NCBI GenBank assembly: GCA_903842455.1
Contig: CAIMLX010000256.1
Span: forward strand, 18,088 to 82,087
DNA from: an uncultured Hyphomicrobiales bacterium
GTDB lineage: Bacteria > Pseudomonadota > Alphaproteobacteria > Rhizobiales > Devosiaceae
DNA: 64,000 nucleotides
Reading direction: 5' to 3'
Shown here one piece after another: positions 17,977 to 27,668 of this stretch. The position numbers and the translations under genes were made by a program. Positions within the stretch are counted from its first letter, which is position 1. Each line of letters opens with the position of its first letter. The notes under the pieces are model-generated. The model was not told the DNA's origin and did not search any database. It was given only the letters and a program-made list of their open reading frames with translations.

Positions 17977-18488
17977 AACTCACCTGGTTTGCCTGCTCCA
18001 CCATCCGCATTCATATCGGGGGCAGGATATTGGTTGCCGATCCGGCGGGGATAAGTGGGGTGGATGCGGGGGAGCTGGTCTCGGGCGCGGACGCTACCTT
18101 CTTTATCGATGAGGCGGGGGAGGCCGTCGATCCGGCGCTGTGGCAGCCGCGACGGGCGGCGGCGATGATCGATTCCGAGGCGGTACCCGAGGTGCTGGTG
18201 CATGGGATCGCCGGGGGCGCGCTCGTTGCCGCGGCGGGGGAGCCGCCATTGGTGCTGCTGAAGGCGCCGATGGGACGGGCGGGCCGATGGGCTCGGGATG
18301 CCATGGTCGTCGTGTTCGGAGATGCAGCGGATGCGCTGGCCGCGCAGGTGCTCGAGGATATCGGCCCGTATCTGATCGCGATTGCGGCCGGGGATGCCGT
18401 GATCGAGCGGGCGGTTGCGGCGTTGCGCGACAAGGTTGGCGAGACCTTGCTGGTGGCGCTGGAGCCGGGGATGGCGCTCGAAGTCTGA
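17973..18488 (+). CDS. Hypothetical protein, weakly like the start of an UlaG/MBL-fold protein
   Basis: 171 aa. MKLTWFACSTIRIHIGGRIL resembles the first strands of UlaG-like metallo-beta-lactamase-fold proteins (MKLTWFGHSAFRI), but no HxHxDH metal motif follows and the protein is shorter than that family. The rest is Ala/Gly-rich. It overlaps the toxin stop by 4 bp and precedes gatC by 44 bp. It may be a reduced, non-catalytic relative. Function not recognised. Confidence 0.6.
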   Translation: MKLTWFACSTIRIHIGGRILVADPAGISGVDAGELVSGADATFFIDEAGEAVDPALWQPRRAAAMIDSEAVPEVLVHGIAGGALVAAAGEPPLVLLKAPMGRAGRWARDAMVVVFGDAADALAAQVLEDIGPYLIAIAAGDAVIERAVAALRDKVGETLLVALEPGMALEV

Positions 18489-18532
18489 GATTGCTAGAAC
18501 GCGCTGAGCAATTGCCTGTTTCGGAGTGATCC

Positions 18533-18820
18533 ATGTCTGTCGACGCCGCCACCGTGACGCGTATTGGGCGCCTCGCCCGCATCCGCATCGAGGAGGGCGA
18601 GGTGGCCAAGTACCAGGATGAGCTCAACGCCATCCTAGGCTTCGTGGCGCAACTCGACGAGGTGGACGTGGCCGGCGTCGAGCCGATGACGTCGGTGACG
18701 CCGATGGTGCTGCGCCGCCGCGAGGACAAGGTGACCGATGGCGGCTATCCCGAGAAGATCGTCGCCAACGCGCCGCTGACCGAGGATAACTTCTTCATGG
18801 TCCCGAAGGTCGTGGAGTAA
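18533..18820 (+). CDS. gatC: Asp-tRNA(Asn)/Glu-tRNA(Gln) amidotransferase subunit C
   Basis: 95 aa, full length. [20 protein letters not shown] then [20 protein letters not shown] and [11 protein letters not shown] are classic GatC. GatC wraps between GatA and GatB and stabilises the GatCAB complex, which amidates misacylated Glu-tRNA(Gln) and Asp-tRNA(Asn). gatA follows after a GNAT gene in the same orientation; gatB lies ~4.5 kb downstream. Confidence 0.95.
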   Translation: MSVDAATVTRIGRLARIRIEEGEVAKYQDELNAILGFVAQLDEVDVAGVEPMTSVTPMVLRRREDKVTDGGYPEKIVANAPLTEDNFFMVPKVVE

Positions 18821-18825
18821 GGGCC

Positions 18826-19308
18826 GTGGCCGTTTCGATTGCGATCGAATCGCCGCTGCAGGACGAGGTGCGGGTGCTGGTGAGCCAGCTCAACGACCAC
18901 CTGATACCGCTGTCGCCGCTGGAGTTTCAGTTCAAGATGACGGTCGAGCAGATGGCCCGGCCGGACACAACGGTTTTCGTGGCGCGCGACGAAGCTGGCG
19001 CGGCGGTCGGGATTGGTGCGCTGAAGGTGATGTCGGAGCACGAGGGTGAGGTGAAGCGCATGTTCACCTCGCCAGCGGTGCGCGGCCAGCGCGTCGGGTC
19101 GGCACTGCTGGAAGCGATCGAGCGGCTGGCGCGGCAAAAGGGGATGTCGCTGCTGCTGCTCGAGACCGGCACAGGCGAGGGGATGGCCGAGGCGCATCGG
19201 CTCTATACGCGCTCTGGATTCATCGCCCGGGGGCCGTTCTCGGACTATCCCGACAGCCAATGGTCGGCGTTTTTCGAGAAGCGGCTTGCCGCACCGGCCG
19301 TCGCGTAG
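18826..19308 (+). CDS. GNAT family N-acetyltransferase
   Basis: 160 aa with a GTG start 5 bp after the gatC stop. Acetyl-CoA loop VRGQRVGSALLEAIERLARQ and C-terminal LYTRSGFIARGPFSDYPDSQ identify a GNAT domain of the PhnO/YafP-like size class. It sits between gatC and gatA and is probably co-transcribed with gatC. The substrate is unknown. Confidence 0.88.
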   Translation: MAVSIAIESPLQDEVRVLVSQLNDHLIPLSPLEFQFKMTVEQMARPDTTVFVARDEAGAAVGIGALKVMSEHEGEVKRMFTSPAVRGQRVGSALLEAIERLARQKGMSLLLLETGTGEGMAEAHRLYTRSGFIARGPFSDYPDSQWSAFFEKRLAAPAVA

Positions 19309-19377
19309 CTTGCGACAGCCACTACTGATCTGTACGAACGGCGGGATACTTCCCGCGCCTCACACCGCGAGCTTGCC

Positions 19378-20862
<1,485 letters not shown>

Positions 20863-20875
20863 TCGGCGGAGACGC

Positions 20876-20905
20876 TGAATCCGCTTGAAGCCTAGCGGTT
20901 TCAGC
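20876..20905 (+). terminator. Probable terminator after gatA
   Basis: CTGAATCCGCT and AGCGGTTTCAG form an 11-bp stem with one mismatch around an 8-nt loop, followed by CCTTATTTG. It lies 14 bp after the gatA stop. Confidence 0.55.
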
Positions 20906-20985
20906 CTTATTTGCCGCCCATGCGCAAATTGAGACTTGTCGAGATGCCGGTGAAGCCGGTGATTTCGTTTCAAAGGACTGGCTCC

Positions 20986-21300
20986 ATGGCCGACGTTTTC
21001 ACCACCCTCGACTGGTCGGCTCCGCCCAAGGACATGTCGAAGCCGCTGCAGGCGCTGTGGTGGATGAAGAAGGGCGAGTTCCGCGTCGGTCCCGAATGGG
21101 AAGAAGCCCACCGGATCGTCCAGGCCATGGAAGGCACGTTCGAGTTCGATTGGGTGCATGCCCTGCTGCACTGGATCGAAGCCGACATGGGCAATGCCGA
21201 CTACTGGTACCGCCGCGCCGGCAGGCGCCGCGCAACGGCGAGCGTGTCCTCCGAGTGGGAGCACATTGCCCGCGAGCTCAGCGGCGTCACGCAGCACTAG
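20986..21300 (+). CDS. Conserved hypothetical protein
   Basis: 104 aa from ATG 20986, which has AAAGGA 9 bp upstream; the track start further 5' lacks this support. MADVFTTLDWSAPPKDMSKP and RVGPEWEEAHRIVQAMEGTF, then EFDWVHALLHWIEADMGNAD. It is a soluble, Trp-rich helical protein. Such short proteins near gat genes occur in Hyphomicrobiales, but I do not know a function. Confidence 0.72.
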   Translation: MADVFTTLDWSAPPKDMSKPLQALWWMKKGEFRVGPEWEEAHRIVQAMEGTFEFDWVHALLHWIEADMGNADYWYRRAGRRRATASVSSEWEHIARELSGVTQH

Positions 21301-21575
21301 GCTCCAGCCCAGACCGAGGTGTGCGAGGTCGATCCGGCCGCGATGTTATCGGTGTTTACATTCGATATTCTCTCTTACTGTCCGCTGCCACAATTCGACC
21401 CTAGGGCGAAGTATGGCAGCGGGGGCGGGAGCGGGGATAAGGTCGTTCGGCCCTTGTCCACGCGTCGAAGTCCCGTATCGCCCGCCTGTGCAGGCTCCGA
21501 GTGGGTCCCGGCTCTACGGCAGGGGCGACACGTCGTGGGTGATGTAACGATGTGGCCCGAACCGGATACCCTCCA

Positions 21576-21833
21576 TCAGCGGTTGTCCACCTCGCTGCGG
21601 ACCAGTTCGAGGCCGCGGCGGGTGATGCGGTAGGGGCGGCCATCGTGGCTGGCGATGGCGCCTTTGCTCTTGAGTTTCCTGAAAATTCTCAGGTCACACT
21701 GGTCCATCAGCCAACCGTCGCGGTTGATGCATTCGACGGCAGCGACCTTGCCATTGGGGGATTTAGTGGCGTGGATGGCGCCACCCTGCGCGAGTGCGTG
21801 CAGCACCCGCTGTTCCTCGCGGGAAATGTCCAT
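21576..21833 (-). CDS. YjhX family protein (UPF0386), possible toxin
   Basis: 85 aa. MDISREEQRVLHALAQGGAI, AVECINRDGW and YRITRRGLELVRSEVDNR match the YjhX/UPF0386 family. In E. coli YjhX is reported as a toxin paired with the YjhQ GNAT protein. No GNAT gene directly adjoins this copy; the nearest is at 22517 on the other strand. Many alphaproteobacteria carry solitary copies, so a toxin role here is unproven. Confidence 0.83.
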   Translation of the reverse strand: MDISREEQRVLHALAQGGAIHATKSPNGKVAAVECINRDGWLMDQCDLRIFRKLKSKGAIASHDGRPYRITRRGLELVRSEVDNR

Positions 21834-22180
21834 GAATTGATAGCCTTGGGGATGCGTTCAACGAGGGTCGCGGCCAGCATCACGCTTGGCGGCAACCTGT
21901 TCGGAACCCCGTGCCGACTTGCGGACTCTCAGAGAGCCCGAGCGGACGGGGTGTTACGCAATCTCCGACTGGCTAGACATGCGACGTTATCCAGGTTTGG
22001 CTGCCGTTTCGCCACGTTGATGAACGCAAACTGGCGGCAGTTTCGGCGTCCAGATGCGTATCTGCACCTGACTGAGCCATGAATATCTGCCAGTGCGGCA
22101 CTCGACCAGAGGCCCGGTTGCAATCGTCGCGGGGAGGGTGCAAACCAGCAACACTGCTGTTCCCCGCCTGAGTAGGTTCC
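21834..22180. other. Gene-free stretch between yjhX and the chorismate mutase gene
   Basis: 347 bp without a convincing ORF. The only clear structure is a hairpin at 22129-22167: GCGGGGA and TCCCCGC flank an inner CAGCA/TGCTG stem, ending 13 bp before the chorismate mutase GTG. It may be a leader structure or the end of an upstream RNA. Otherwise I see nothing. Confidence 0.4.
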
Positions 22181-22489
22181 GTGACCAAAGCCCCCGCCGA
22201 CTGCAATTCCAAGGAAGATGTGCGCGCCGAGATCGACCGCATCGACCAGGCCCTGCTGACCCTGCTGGCCGAGCGGCACGCGTACGTGACGCGGATGGCC
22301 GAGATCAAGACCGATCCGCACGAGGCCTATGATCCGACGCGGATCGAAGCCATCGTCGCCAAGCAGCGCAAGCGGGCGGAAGAACTGGAACTCGACGAGG
22401 ATCAGGCCGAACTGATCTGGCGCACCTTGATCAACTGGAATGTGAACTACGAAAAGGGCATTATCGCCGCACGCAAGCGGCACGGGTGA
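22181..22489 (+). CDS. Chorismate mutase, AroQ class (PchB-like)
   Basis: 102 aa, GTG start. RAEIDRIDQALLTLLAERHA then YVTRMAEIK and the C-terminal EDQAELIWRTLINWNVNYEK form the three-helix AroQ fold. The basic residues and the Asp/Arg that hold chorismate are in the first helix. It converts chorismate to prephenate for Phe/Tyr, or could act like PchB on isochorismate. It lies 27 bp upstream of a GNAT gene in the same direction. Confidence 0.9.
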   Translation: MTKAPADCNSKEDVRAEIDRIDQALLTLLAERHAYVTRMAEIKTDPHEAYDPTRIEAIVAKQRKRAEELELDEDQAELIWRTLINWNVNYEKGIIAARKRHG

Positions 22490-22516
22490 ACTGACCCGCA
22501 CCGGACGGAGGGCTCG

Positions 22517-23041
22517 ATGACGGTTCTCGACATGACAATCCGCAAGGCCGTGGCCAGCGAGGCGGAACGCCTTGCAGAGATCGGCTACCTGGCGTGGGAG
22601 CGGGATCTGAGGCCGTTTCTGGCCGGTGAACTGCAGAACCGGCAGGCCGAGCGGCGGCGGCTGCACCACGCGGTGCACGACCTGCTCGACCGGACCATCG
22701 TTGCCGAGCGTGATGGCGTCCTGGTTGGCTGGTGCGCGCGGGCGCGCGGCAGGGCGTATATACCATACCTCTTCGTGTCGCCGCTGTCGCAGAACCAGGG
22801 AATCGGGACCCTGCTGCTCAAGCGGATGGAATCGGTCCTGGAACTCGAAGGCTGCGACCGGGTGCACCTGGATACGCTGAGCGACAATGTGCGGGCGGTG
22901 AACTTCTACCAGCACCTCGGCTACCAGATCCTGGCGCTGAAACATGAGGGCGGCTCAGGCCGCGACCCGCAGACTTCCGTCCGGCTGGAAAAGCGGCTCT
23001 CGCCTTATCGCGGGCCGCTCGACGTTGGGCCAGAGGATTGA
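22517..23041 (+). CDS. GNAT family N-acetyltransferase
   Basis: 174 aa. IPYLFVSPLSQNQGIGTLLL then KRMESVLELEGCDRVHLDTL and AVNFYQHLGYQILALKHE are GNAT motifs A and B with the acetyl-CoA loop QNQGIG. It follows the chorismate mutase gene closely. The acceptor substrate is unknown. Confidence 0.9.
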   Translation: MTVLDMTIRKAVASEAERLAEIGYLAWERDLRPFLAGELQNRQAERRRLHHAVHDLLDRTIVAERDGVLVGWCARARGRAYIPYLFVSPLSQNQGIGTLLLKRMESVLELEGCDRVHLDTLSDNVRAVNFYQHLGYQILALKHEGGSGRDPQTSVRLEKRLSPYRGPLDVGPED

Positions 23042-23086
23042 GCTGTGGCTGTTCTGGTGCCCTGACGAGGGGGCATAACACTGAGG

Positions 23087-23166
23087 TGTCATCCCTGCGA
23101 AAGCAGGGACCCACGTCATAACCAGCGCCAGTTTCGAGTTGGGTCCCTGTATTCGCCGGGGTGACA
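23087..23166. repeat. Intergenic inverted-repeat element
   Basis: TGTCATCCCTGCGAAAGCAG and the reverse complement of its partner CTGTATTCGCCGGGGTGACA match over most positions, and both continue into GGGACCCA/TGGGTCCC, making a stem of about 27 bp around ~26 nt. This is the general type of TGTCATCCC...GGGTGACA palindrome dispersed in many proteobacterial genomes. It sits between a GNAT gene and gatB. Confidence 0.7.
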
Positions 23167-23282
23167 CGTCGGGGAATGCGGCAGACGCAACCGACCCGAT
23201 CGAAACTGGTGAAATACCGAAGACGTTGCCTTGCGCCCCCCAAATGCATAGACAAATCCCGGACGAACCGAGAGCCTCTGCC

Positions 23283-24782
23283 ATGACCCTGATCGACACC
23301 CGCACGCCGAACCCGAAGTACTTCATCAAGGGAGCGATGGGCGATTGGGAAATCGTTATCGGCATGGAGGTGCATGCGCAGGTGACATCGGAGAGCAAGC
23401 TGTTCTCGGGGAGCTCGACCGAGTTCGGCTCGCCGCCCAACTCCAACGTCAGCTTCGTCGATGCGGCTATGCCCGGCATGCTGCCGGTGATCAACGACGA
23501 GTGCGTGCGGCAGGCGGTGCGGACCGGGCTGGGGCTGAAGGCGCAGATCAACAAGCGCTCGACATTCGATCGCAAGAACTACTTCTATCCGGACCTGCCG
23601 CAGGGCTACCAGATTTCGCAGTTCAAGGACCCGATCGTCGGGGAGGGCTCGGTGTTTCTCGACATGCCGGAAGGCCGGATCGAGATCGGCATCGAGCGGC
23701 TGCACCTTGAGCAGGATGCCGGCAAGTCGATCCACGACCAGCACCCGAATCTCAGCTTCGTCGACCTGAACCGCTCGGGCGTGGCGCTGATGGAAATCGT
23801 CTCGAAGCCCGACCTGCGCAACTCCGACGAGGCGAAGACTTATCTCGGCAAGCTGCGCACCATCCTGCGCTACCTGGGCACCTGCGACGGCAACATGGAG
23901 CAGGGTTCGATGCGCGCCGACATCAACGTGTCCGTGCGCAAGCCCGGCGGCGAGTTCGGCACGCGCTGCGAGATCAAGAACGTCAACTCCATCCGCTTTG
24001 CCGGCCAGGCCATCGAGTTCGAGGCGCGGCGGCAGATCGATATCCTCGAGGATGGCGGCAAGATCGACCAGGAGACGCGGCTCTACGACCCCAAGACCGG
24101 CGAGACGCGCTCGATGCGGTCCAAGGAAGAGGCGCACGACTACCGCTACTTCCCCGATCCGGACCTGCTGCCGCTGGAGTTCGATCAGGCCTTCATCGAC
24201 GAGATGGCCGAGGGACTGCCGGAACTGCCCGATGACAAGCAGGCGCGGTTCATCGCCGAGTATGGCGTAACGCCGTATGACGCGATGGTGCTGACGCTGG
24301 AGCGCGAGAGCGCCGACTACTACGAGGCCTGCGTGAAGTTCGGCACCGGCAAGCGCGACGGCAAGGCCGTGGCGAACATCCTCAACGGCGATGTGGCGGC
24401 CTATGCCAACTCGCAGGGGTTGAGCGTCTACGAGACGCACCTGCAGCCGCGCCAGGTGGCGGGCATCGTTGACCTGATCGCGGCGGGGACGATTTCGTCG
24501 AAGGGCGCCAAGGACCTCTTGCAGATCCTGATCGCCGAGGAGCCCGAGGGCGAGCCGGCCGAGATCGTCGAACGGCGTGGCATGAAGCAGGTGACCGACC
24601 TCGGCGCAATCGAGGCGGTGATCGACGAGATCATCGCGGCGAACCCGGGCCAGGTGGCGGCGGTAAAGGCCAAGCCGACCATGCTCGGCTGGTTCGTCGG
24701 CCAGGCGATGAAGGCGAGTGGCGGCAAGGCCAACCCGCAGTCGCTGAACGAACTGCTGAAGAAGAAGCTGGGGATCGAGTAA
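23283..24782 (+). CDS. gatB: Asp-tRNA(Asn)/Glu-tRNA(Gln) amidotransferase subunit B
   Basis: 499 aa from ATG 23283 ([11 protein letters not shown]); the track ORF reads through the repeat upstream. The cradle domain has [39 protein letters not shown] and [20 protein letters not shown]; the C-terminal YqeY-like tail ends in [16 protein letters not shown]. GatB phosphorylates and amidates the tRNA-bound acid using ammonia from GatA. Confidence 0.97.
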   Translation: MTLIDTRTPNPKYFIKGAMGDWEIVIGMEVHAQVTSESKLFSGSSTEFGSPPNSNVSFVDAAMPGMLPVINDECVRQAVRTGLGLKAQINKRSTFDRKNYFYPDLPQGYQISQFKDPIVGEGSVFLDMPEGRIEIGIERLHLEQDAGKSIHDQHPNLSFVDLNRSGVALMEIVSKPDLRNSDEAKTYLGKLRTILRYLGTCDGNMEQGSMRADINVSVRKPGGEFGTRCEIKNVNSIRFAGQAIEFEARRQIDILEDGGKIDQETRLYDPKTGETRSMRSKEEAHDYRYFPDPDLLPLEFDQAFIDEMAEGLPELPDDKQARFIAEYGVTPYDAMVLTLERESADYYEACVKFGTGKRDGKAVANILNGDVAAYANSQGLSVYETHLQPRQVAGIVDLIAAGTISSKGAKDLLQILIAEEPEGEPAEIVERRGMKQVTDLGAIEAVIDEIIAANPGQVAAVKAKPTMLGWFVGQAMKASGGKANPQSLNELLKKKLGIE

Positions 24783-24798
24783 CCCGGGAGGGGGGCGA

Positions 24799-25092
24799 AT
24801 GCCGAAGGGCTACTGGGTGGTGAACCTCGAGGTCACCGACCCCGACGGGTATCGGGATTACCAAGGCTTCGTCCGGCCCTATCTTGCCGCCAATGGCGGC
24901 AAGTTCCTGGTGCGGGGCGGGCGCATGCAGGTGGTCGAGGGAACGATGCTGCCGCGTGTCGTCGTCATCGAGTTCGAGAGCTACGCCGAGGCGCAGCGGC
25001 TCTACCACTCCACCGAGTACCAGGAGGGCCGGGCGCTTCGACTCAGCTGGAGCTCGGGCAATGTCGCGATCGTCGAGGGTCTTGAGGACTGA
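24799..25092 (+). CDS. DUF1330 family protein
   Basis: 97 aa, ferredoxin-like alpha/beta-barrel protein. KGYWVVNLEVTDPDGYRDYQ, GGKFLVRGGRMQVVEG and RVVVIEFESYAEAQRLYHS fit DUF1330. It lies 16 bp after gatB with an AGGGGGG ribosome site and may be co-transcribed. Function unknown. Confidence 0.88.
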   Translation: MPKGYWVVNLEVTDPDGYRDYQGFVRPYLAANGGKFLVRGGRMQVVEGTMLPRVVVIEFESYAEAQRLYHSTEYQEGRALRLSWSSGNVAIVEGLED

Positions 25093-25125
25093 GCGCCGGG
25101 ACCTTTGGACTCGACGCCGTGGCTG

Positions 25126-25368
25126 TCAGGCTGCGGCCTTCAGCGGATAGTTCGGCGAATTGTAGAGTGCGCGGATGGCTTCGCCCTCGAAACGGCGCTC
25201 GTCGACTTCCAGGTAGGAGCCGGCCAGAGCCTTGGCCGGCATTTCCTCGATGCAGTGCTGAATGGCAACGGCAGCGTTGGCGAAGCGGCGATAGCGCGTG
25301 ACCTGGGTCTTGGCGAAGCGGCGGCTGGGGAAGAGTTCGGCCGGCGCGCTGTAGTTGAAATCAGTCAT
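25126..25368 (-). CDS. Conserved hypothetical protein
   Basis: 80 aa. MTDFNYSAPAELFPSRRFAK and YRRFANAAVAIQHCIEEMPA, then LAGSYLEVDERRFEGEAIRA. It is a soluble helical protein that resembles short uncharacterised proteins of Hyphomicrobiales. An AAGGAGA ribosome site precedes the ATG by 6 bp, which supports translation. I do not recognise a function. Confidence 0.75.
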   Translation of the reverse strand: MTDFNYSAPAELFPSRRFAKTQVTRYRRFANAAVAIQHCIEEMPAKALAGSYLEVDERRFEGEAIRALYNSPNYPLKAAA

Positions 25369-25407
25369 GGTGTCTCCTTTCTGGGATAAATATCCCTCGA
25401 AAACGAA

Positions 25408-25436
25408 AAGCCCGGCCTCGCATCGACGCCGGGCTT
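25408..25436 (-). terminator. Rho-independent terminator of the cold-shock gene
   Basis: AAGCCCGGC and GCCGGGCTT form a 9-bp stem. On the minus strand the stem is followed by TTCGTTTTCG, 35 bp past the csp stop. Confidence 0.8.
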
Positions 25437-25470
25437 CCCTGAAGTTCAGCAGCAGTAGCTGCCGGGTCGC

Positions 25471-25677
25471 TTAGATCAGCGAGAGATTGGTCGCCGACAT
25501 CTTGCCGTCGCGGCCGCTCTCGAGGTCGTAGGAGACCTTCTGGCCTTCGGCGAGGCCCATGATGCCTGCTGCTTCAAGAGCGGTGGCATGGACGAATGCG
25601 TCCTTGCTGCCATCCGACGGCTGGATGAAACCAAAGCCCTTGGTGGAGTTGTAGAATTTCACGGTGCCATTGATCAT
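25471..25677 (-). CDS. Cold-shock domain protein (CspA family)
   Basis: 68 aa from ATG 25677; the track ORF begins upstream in the leader. RNP1 GFGFIQP and RNP2-like DAFVHATAL are intact in MINGTVKFYNSTKGFGFIQP and the following region. It is a single OB-fold RNA/DNA chaperone. The gene has its own terminator and a long 5' leader, as cold-shock genes often do; temperature control is inferred only from that. Confidence 0.95.
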   Translation of the reverse strand: MINGTVKFYNSTKGFGFIQPSDGSKDAFVHATALEAAGIMGLAEGQKVSYDLESGRDGKMSATNLSLI

Positions 25678-26028
25678 GGTGGTAACTTTCGATTGTGAGG
25701 CCGGCCGTAAGGCAAACAGTCTCGTTCCCGGGCGACACATGCCTCCGGGTATAAACGTTTGCAATTAGGGGGATCAAACAACCGGCAAGCCGGTAGATCA
25801 AAAGCCAACTTGGCTGCAACGTACCAGCTCTATATGGGCCACCCCGGCAGAATTTACAAGCCTTCATTCATGACTTGCCAAAGACTGCGGTGATCCGCGG
25901 ATTTATTCGGAACCACTCGCCGGACGGTCTTGCCCGCGAATGATCATGCCGGTGCCACGCTTCGGCCATCGGGAGTGCCAAGTGCTGCGATGGGTTGCGT
26001 GCGGTAACCCGAATCCAGGAGGCATCCC
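25678..26028. other. Gene-free region: cold-shock leader and VOC gene promoter
   Basis: 351 bp between the divergent csp and VOC genes with no credible ORF. On the csp side there is a near-perfect palindrome ACCGGC-AA-GCCGGT (25781-25794) flanked by GATCAAA on one side and GATC on the other. Nearer the VOC gene a small GCGG/CCGC hairpin is seen. The VOC start has AGGAGG at 26018-26023. Confidence 0.45.
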
Positions 26029-26520
26029 ATGCCCGCTCTTACCCGTGTCCTGTTCAACGTGCTCTGCAAGGACCTCAGTGCCAGCGTGACGTTCTACCAG
26101 CAGCTGCTCGACCTCGAGACGACCTACGAGAGCGACTGGTTCGTGACGCTGAGTCCGAAGGGGCAGCCGGAGATCGTCATCGGGCTGATCGACCAGGTGA
26201 GCCAGTTCACGCCGCGCCATGCCTGGGGCATGCACGAGGGCACCTACCTCACCTTTGTCGTCGATGACGTGTACGACGTCCTCGAGCGGGCGCGGGAGCT
26301 CGGGGCCGAGGTGGTCTCTGAGCCGGTAGCGCTCGACTACGGCCAGACGCGCGCCCTGATCTGCGACCTCAACGGCATGGTGCTGGATATTTCGACCCCG
26401 ACCGAACTGCTGGCGGGCAGGGATGAGGGCGGGGTGGAAACCGGCGAGCGCAGCGAGTCGGCCGAACCAGGGTCTGCCGACGAGAACCGCTGGGCTCGCG
26501 GCACCGGATTGCGCCACTGA
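26029..26520 (+). CDS. VOC (glyoxalase/bleomycin-resistance fold) protein
   Basis: 163 aa. A single VOC domain: ALTRVLFNVLCKDLSASVTF then YQQLLDLETTYESDWFVTL, and the second half HEGTYLTFVVDDVYDVLERA through YGQTRALICDLNGMVLDIST. A ~30-residue charged tail follows. Members are metal-dependent isomerases, dioxygenases or antibiotic-binding proteins; the substrate cannot be told from the sequence. Confidence 0.88.
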   Translation: MPALTRVLFNVLCKDLSASVTFYQQLLDLETTYESDWFVTLSPKGQPEIVIGLIDQVSQFTPRHAWGMHEGTYLTFVVDDVYDVLERARELGAEVVSEPVALDYGQTRALICDLNGMVLDISTPTELLAGRDEGGVETGERSESAEPGSADENRWARGTGLRH

Positions 26521-26523
26521 AGC

Positions 26524-26541
26524 CATAAACTGCGGTTTATG
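26524..26541. promoter_or_regulatory. 18-bp palindrome after the VOC gene
   Basis: CATAAAC-TGCG-GTTTATG is a perfect 7-bp inverted repeat starting 4 bp after the VOC stop. It is too AT-rich for a typical terminator and has no T-run, so an operator for the downstream PepSY gene is possible. A GC-rich hairpin (GCCCG/CGGGC, 26565-26585) follows. Confidence 0.35.
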
Positions 26542-26665
26542 CGCGTATATCCAGCGGACTAGCGGCCCGGGGCTAAACCTCGGGCCGATGGTCGGCCGAC
26601 GCTGCAACTGATCGATGGAGGGGCACCGGGCAGGAGGGTCTGTCCGGACAAACCGGAGACGTGGA

Positions 26666-27145
26666 ATGAAAGCACGGATATTGAGCCTCGTGGCGGCACT
26701 GATGATGGCAACGCCCGCCCTGGCTGCCTGGGATGTGGATGCGGTAACCCAGCAGTACGTCGCTGACGGCTATACCCGCGTCGAGGTCAAGATCGGGCCG
26801 ACCCAGGCCAAGGTCGAGGCGATCAAGGACGGCACCAAGCTGGAGGTGATCTACGATCTGGCTACGGGCAACGTGCTCAAGAGAGAGACCGAAGCGGTTG
26901 AGTCAGACGACAACACCCGTCCCGGCGTGTTCGTCCGCAACCGCTCGGGCGACTTCGTTCGCACCAGCGACGACTCCGACGATAGCGATGATGATGGTCG
27001 CGACGATGACGACGACAGCAATTCCGGTAGCGACGACGACTCGGAGGACGACGACTCCGATGATGATTCCGACGATTCCGATGACGACTCGGATGACTCC
27101 GATGATGACTCCGACGACGACTCGGACGATTCCGACGACGACTGA
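26666..27145 (+). CDS. Secreted PepSY-like protein with long Ser-Asp/Asp tail
   Basis: 159 aa from ATG 26666. A Sec signal peptide (KARILSLVAALMMATPALA, about residues 2-20) is followed by a ~60-residue PepSY-like domain (VDAVTQQYVADGYTRVEVKI; KLEVIYDLATGNVLKRE). From about residue 95 to the end there is almost only Asp and Ser (repeated DDSDDSDDD). PepSY domains are known as small periplasmic modules that modulate proteases. The acidic tail would bind Ca2+ or other cations. It is the first of three same-strand genes with the second PepSY-like gene and the LuxR-type gene. Confidence 0.82.
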   Translation: MKARILSLVAALMMATPALAAWDVDAVTQQYVADGYTRVEVKIGPTQAKVEAIKDGTKLEVIYDLATGNVLKRETEAVESDDNTRPGVFVRNRSGDFVRTSDDSDDSDDDGRDDDDDSNSGSDDDSEDDDSDDDSDDSDDDSDDSDDDSDDDSDDSDDD

Positions 27146-27230
27146 CGCTCCATGAAAAAGGGAAGCGCGGATAACCGGGCCTTGTATGGCTGACCGGCTC
27201 CGCGCTACCCTGCCGGCAGGGTAGGACATA

Positions 27231-27659
27231 ATGGATCGCCGCAAGTTTCTCGTTCTGGTGACAGCGTTCTCCCTGTCCGGCACCTTGCCGGCCCTGGCGG
27301 ACGAGGAAGACGACATCGTCGAACGGCTGGTCGAAGCCGGGTTCGGGCAGATCGAAGTCACCCGCACGCTGCTGGGCCGCATCCGCATCGTGGCGTTCAA
27401 GGGGAATGTCCGGCGTGAACTGGTCATCAACCCGCGCACCGGCGAAATCCTCCGCGACGTGACGCTGGTCGCCGAGGGCGAAAAGTCTTCTCCGGGGTCA
27501 TCGATGGGCAACAAGGGGTCGTCGAGTGGCGGCTCCGGCTCGAACGACGACGGCGGTGGCGGTGACGACAGCGACGACGATGATGACGATGATGATGACG
27601 ACGACGATGACCATGGCGGCGGGTCGGACGACGGTGGCGATGACTCGGACGACGACTGA
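27231..27659 (+). CDS. Secreted PepSY-like protein 2 with poly-Asp tail
   Basis: 142 aa. The N-terminus DRRKFLVLVTAFSLSGTLPA (then LA) is a signal peptide whose RRKFL resembles a twin-arginine motif. The ~55-residue body (DDIVERLVEAGFGQIEVTRT; RELVINPRTGEILRD) has the same plan as the upstream protein, and a Gly/Ser linker leads to a run of Asp with GGGSDD breaks. It looks like a diverged paralogue of the preceding gene. The LuxR-type gene starts 9 bp after the stop. Confidence 0.8.
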   Translation: MDRRKFLVLVTAFSLSGTLPALADEEDDIVERLVEAGFGQIEVTRTLLGRIRIVAFKGNVRRELVINPRTGEILRDVTLVAEGEKSSPGSSMGNKGSSSGGSGSNDDGGGGDDSDDDDDDDDDDDDDHGGGSDDGGDDSDDD

Positions 27660-27668
27660 CCGATCATC

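Noticed and set aside
21301-21575. Short plus-strand ORFs in the gap before yjhX
   Set aside because: No ribosome sites, family resemblance or signal; treated as non-coding.
26960-27145. Short tandem GAC/GAT/TCC repeats resembling a direct-repeat array
   Set aside because: They encode an Asp/Ser tail in frame of a signal-peptide protein; there are no spacers and no regular repeat length, so it is not a CRISPR array.
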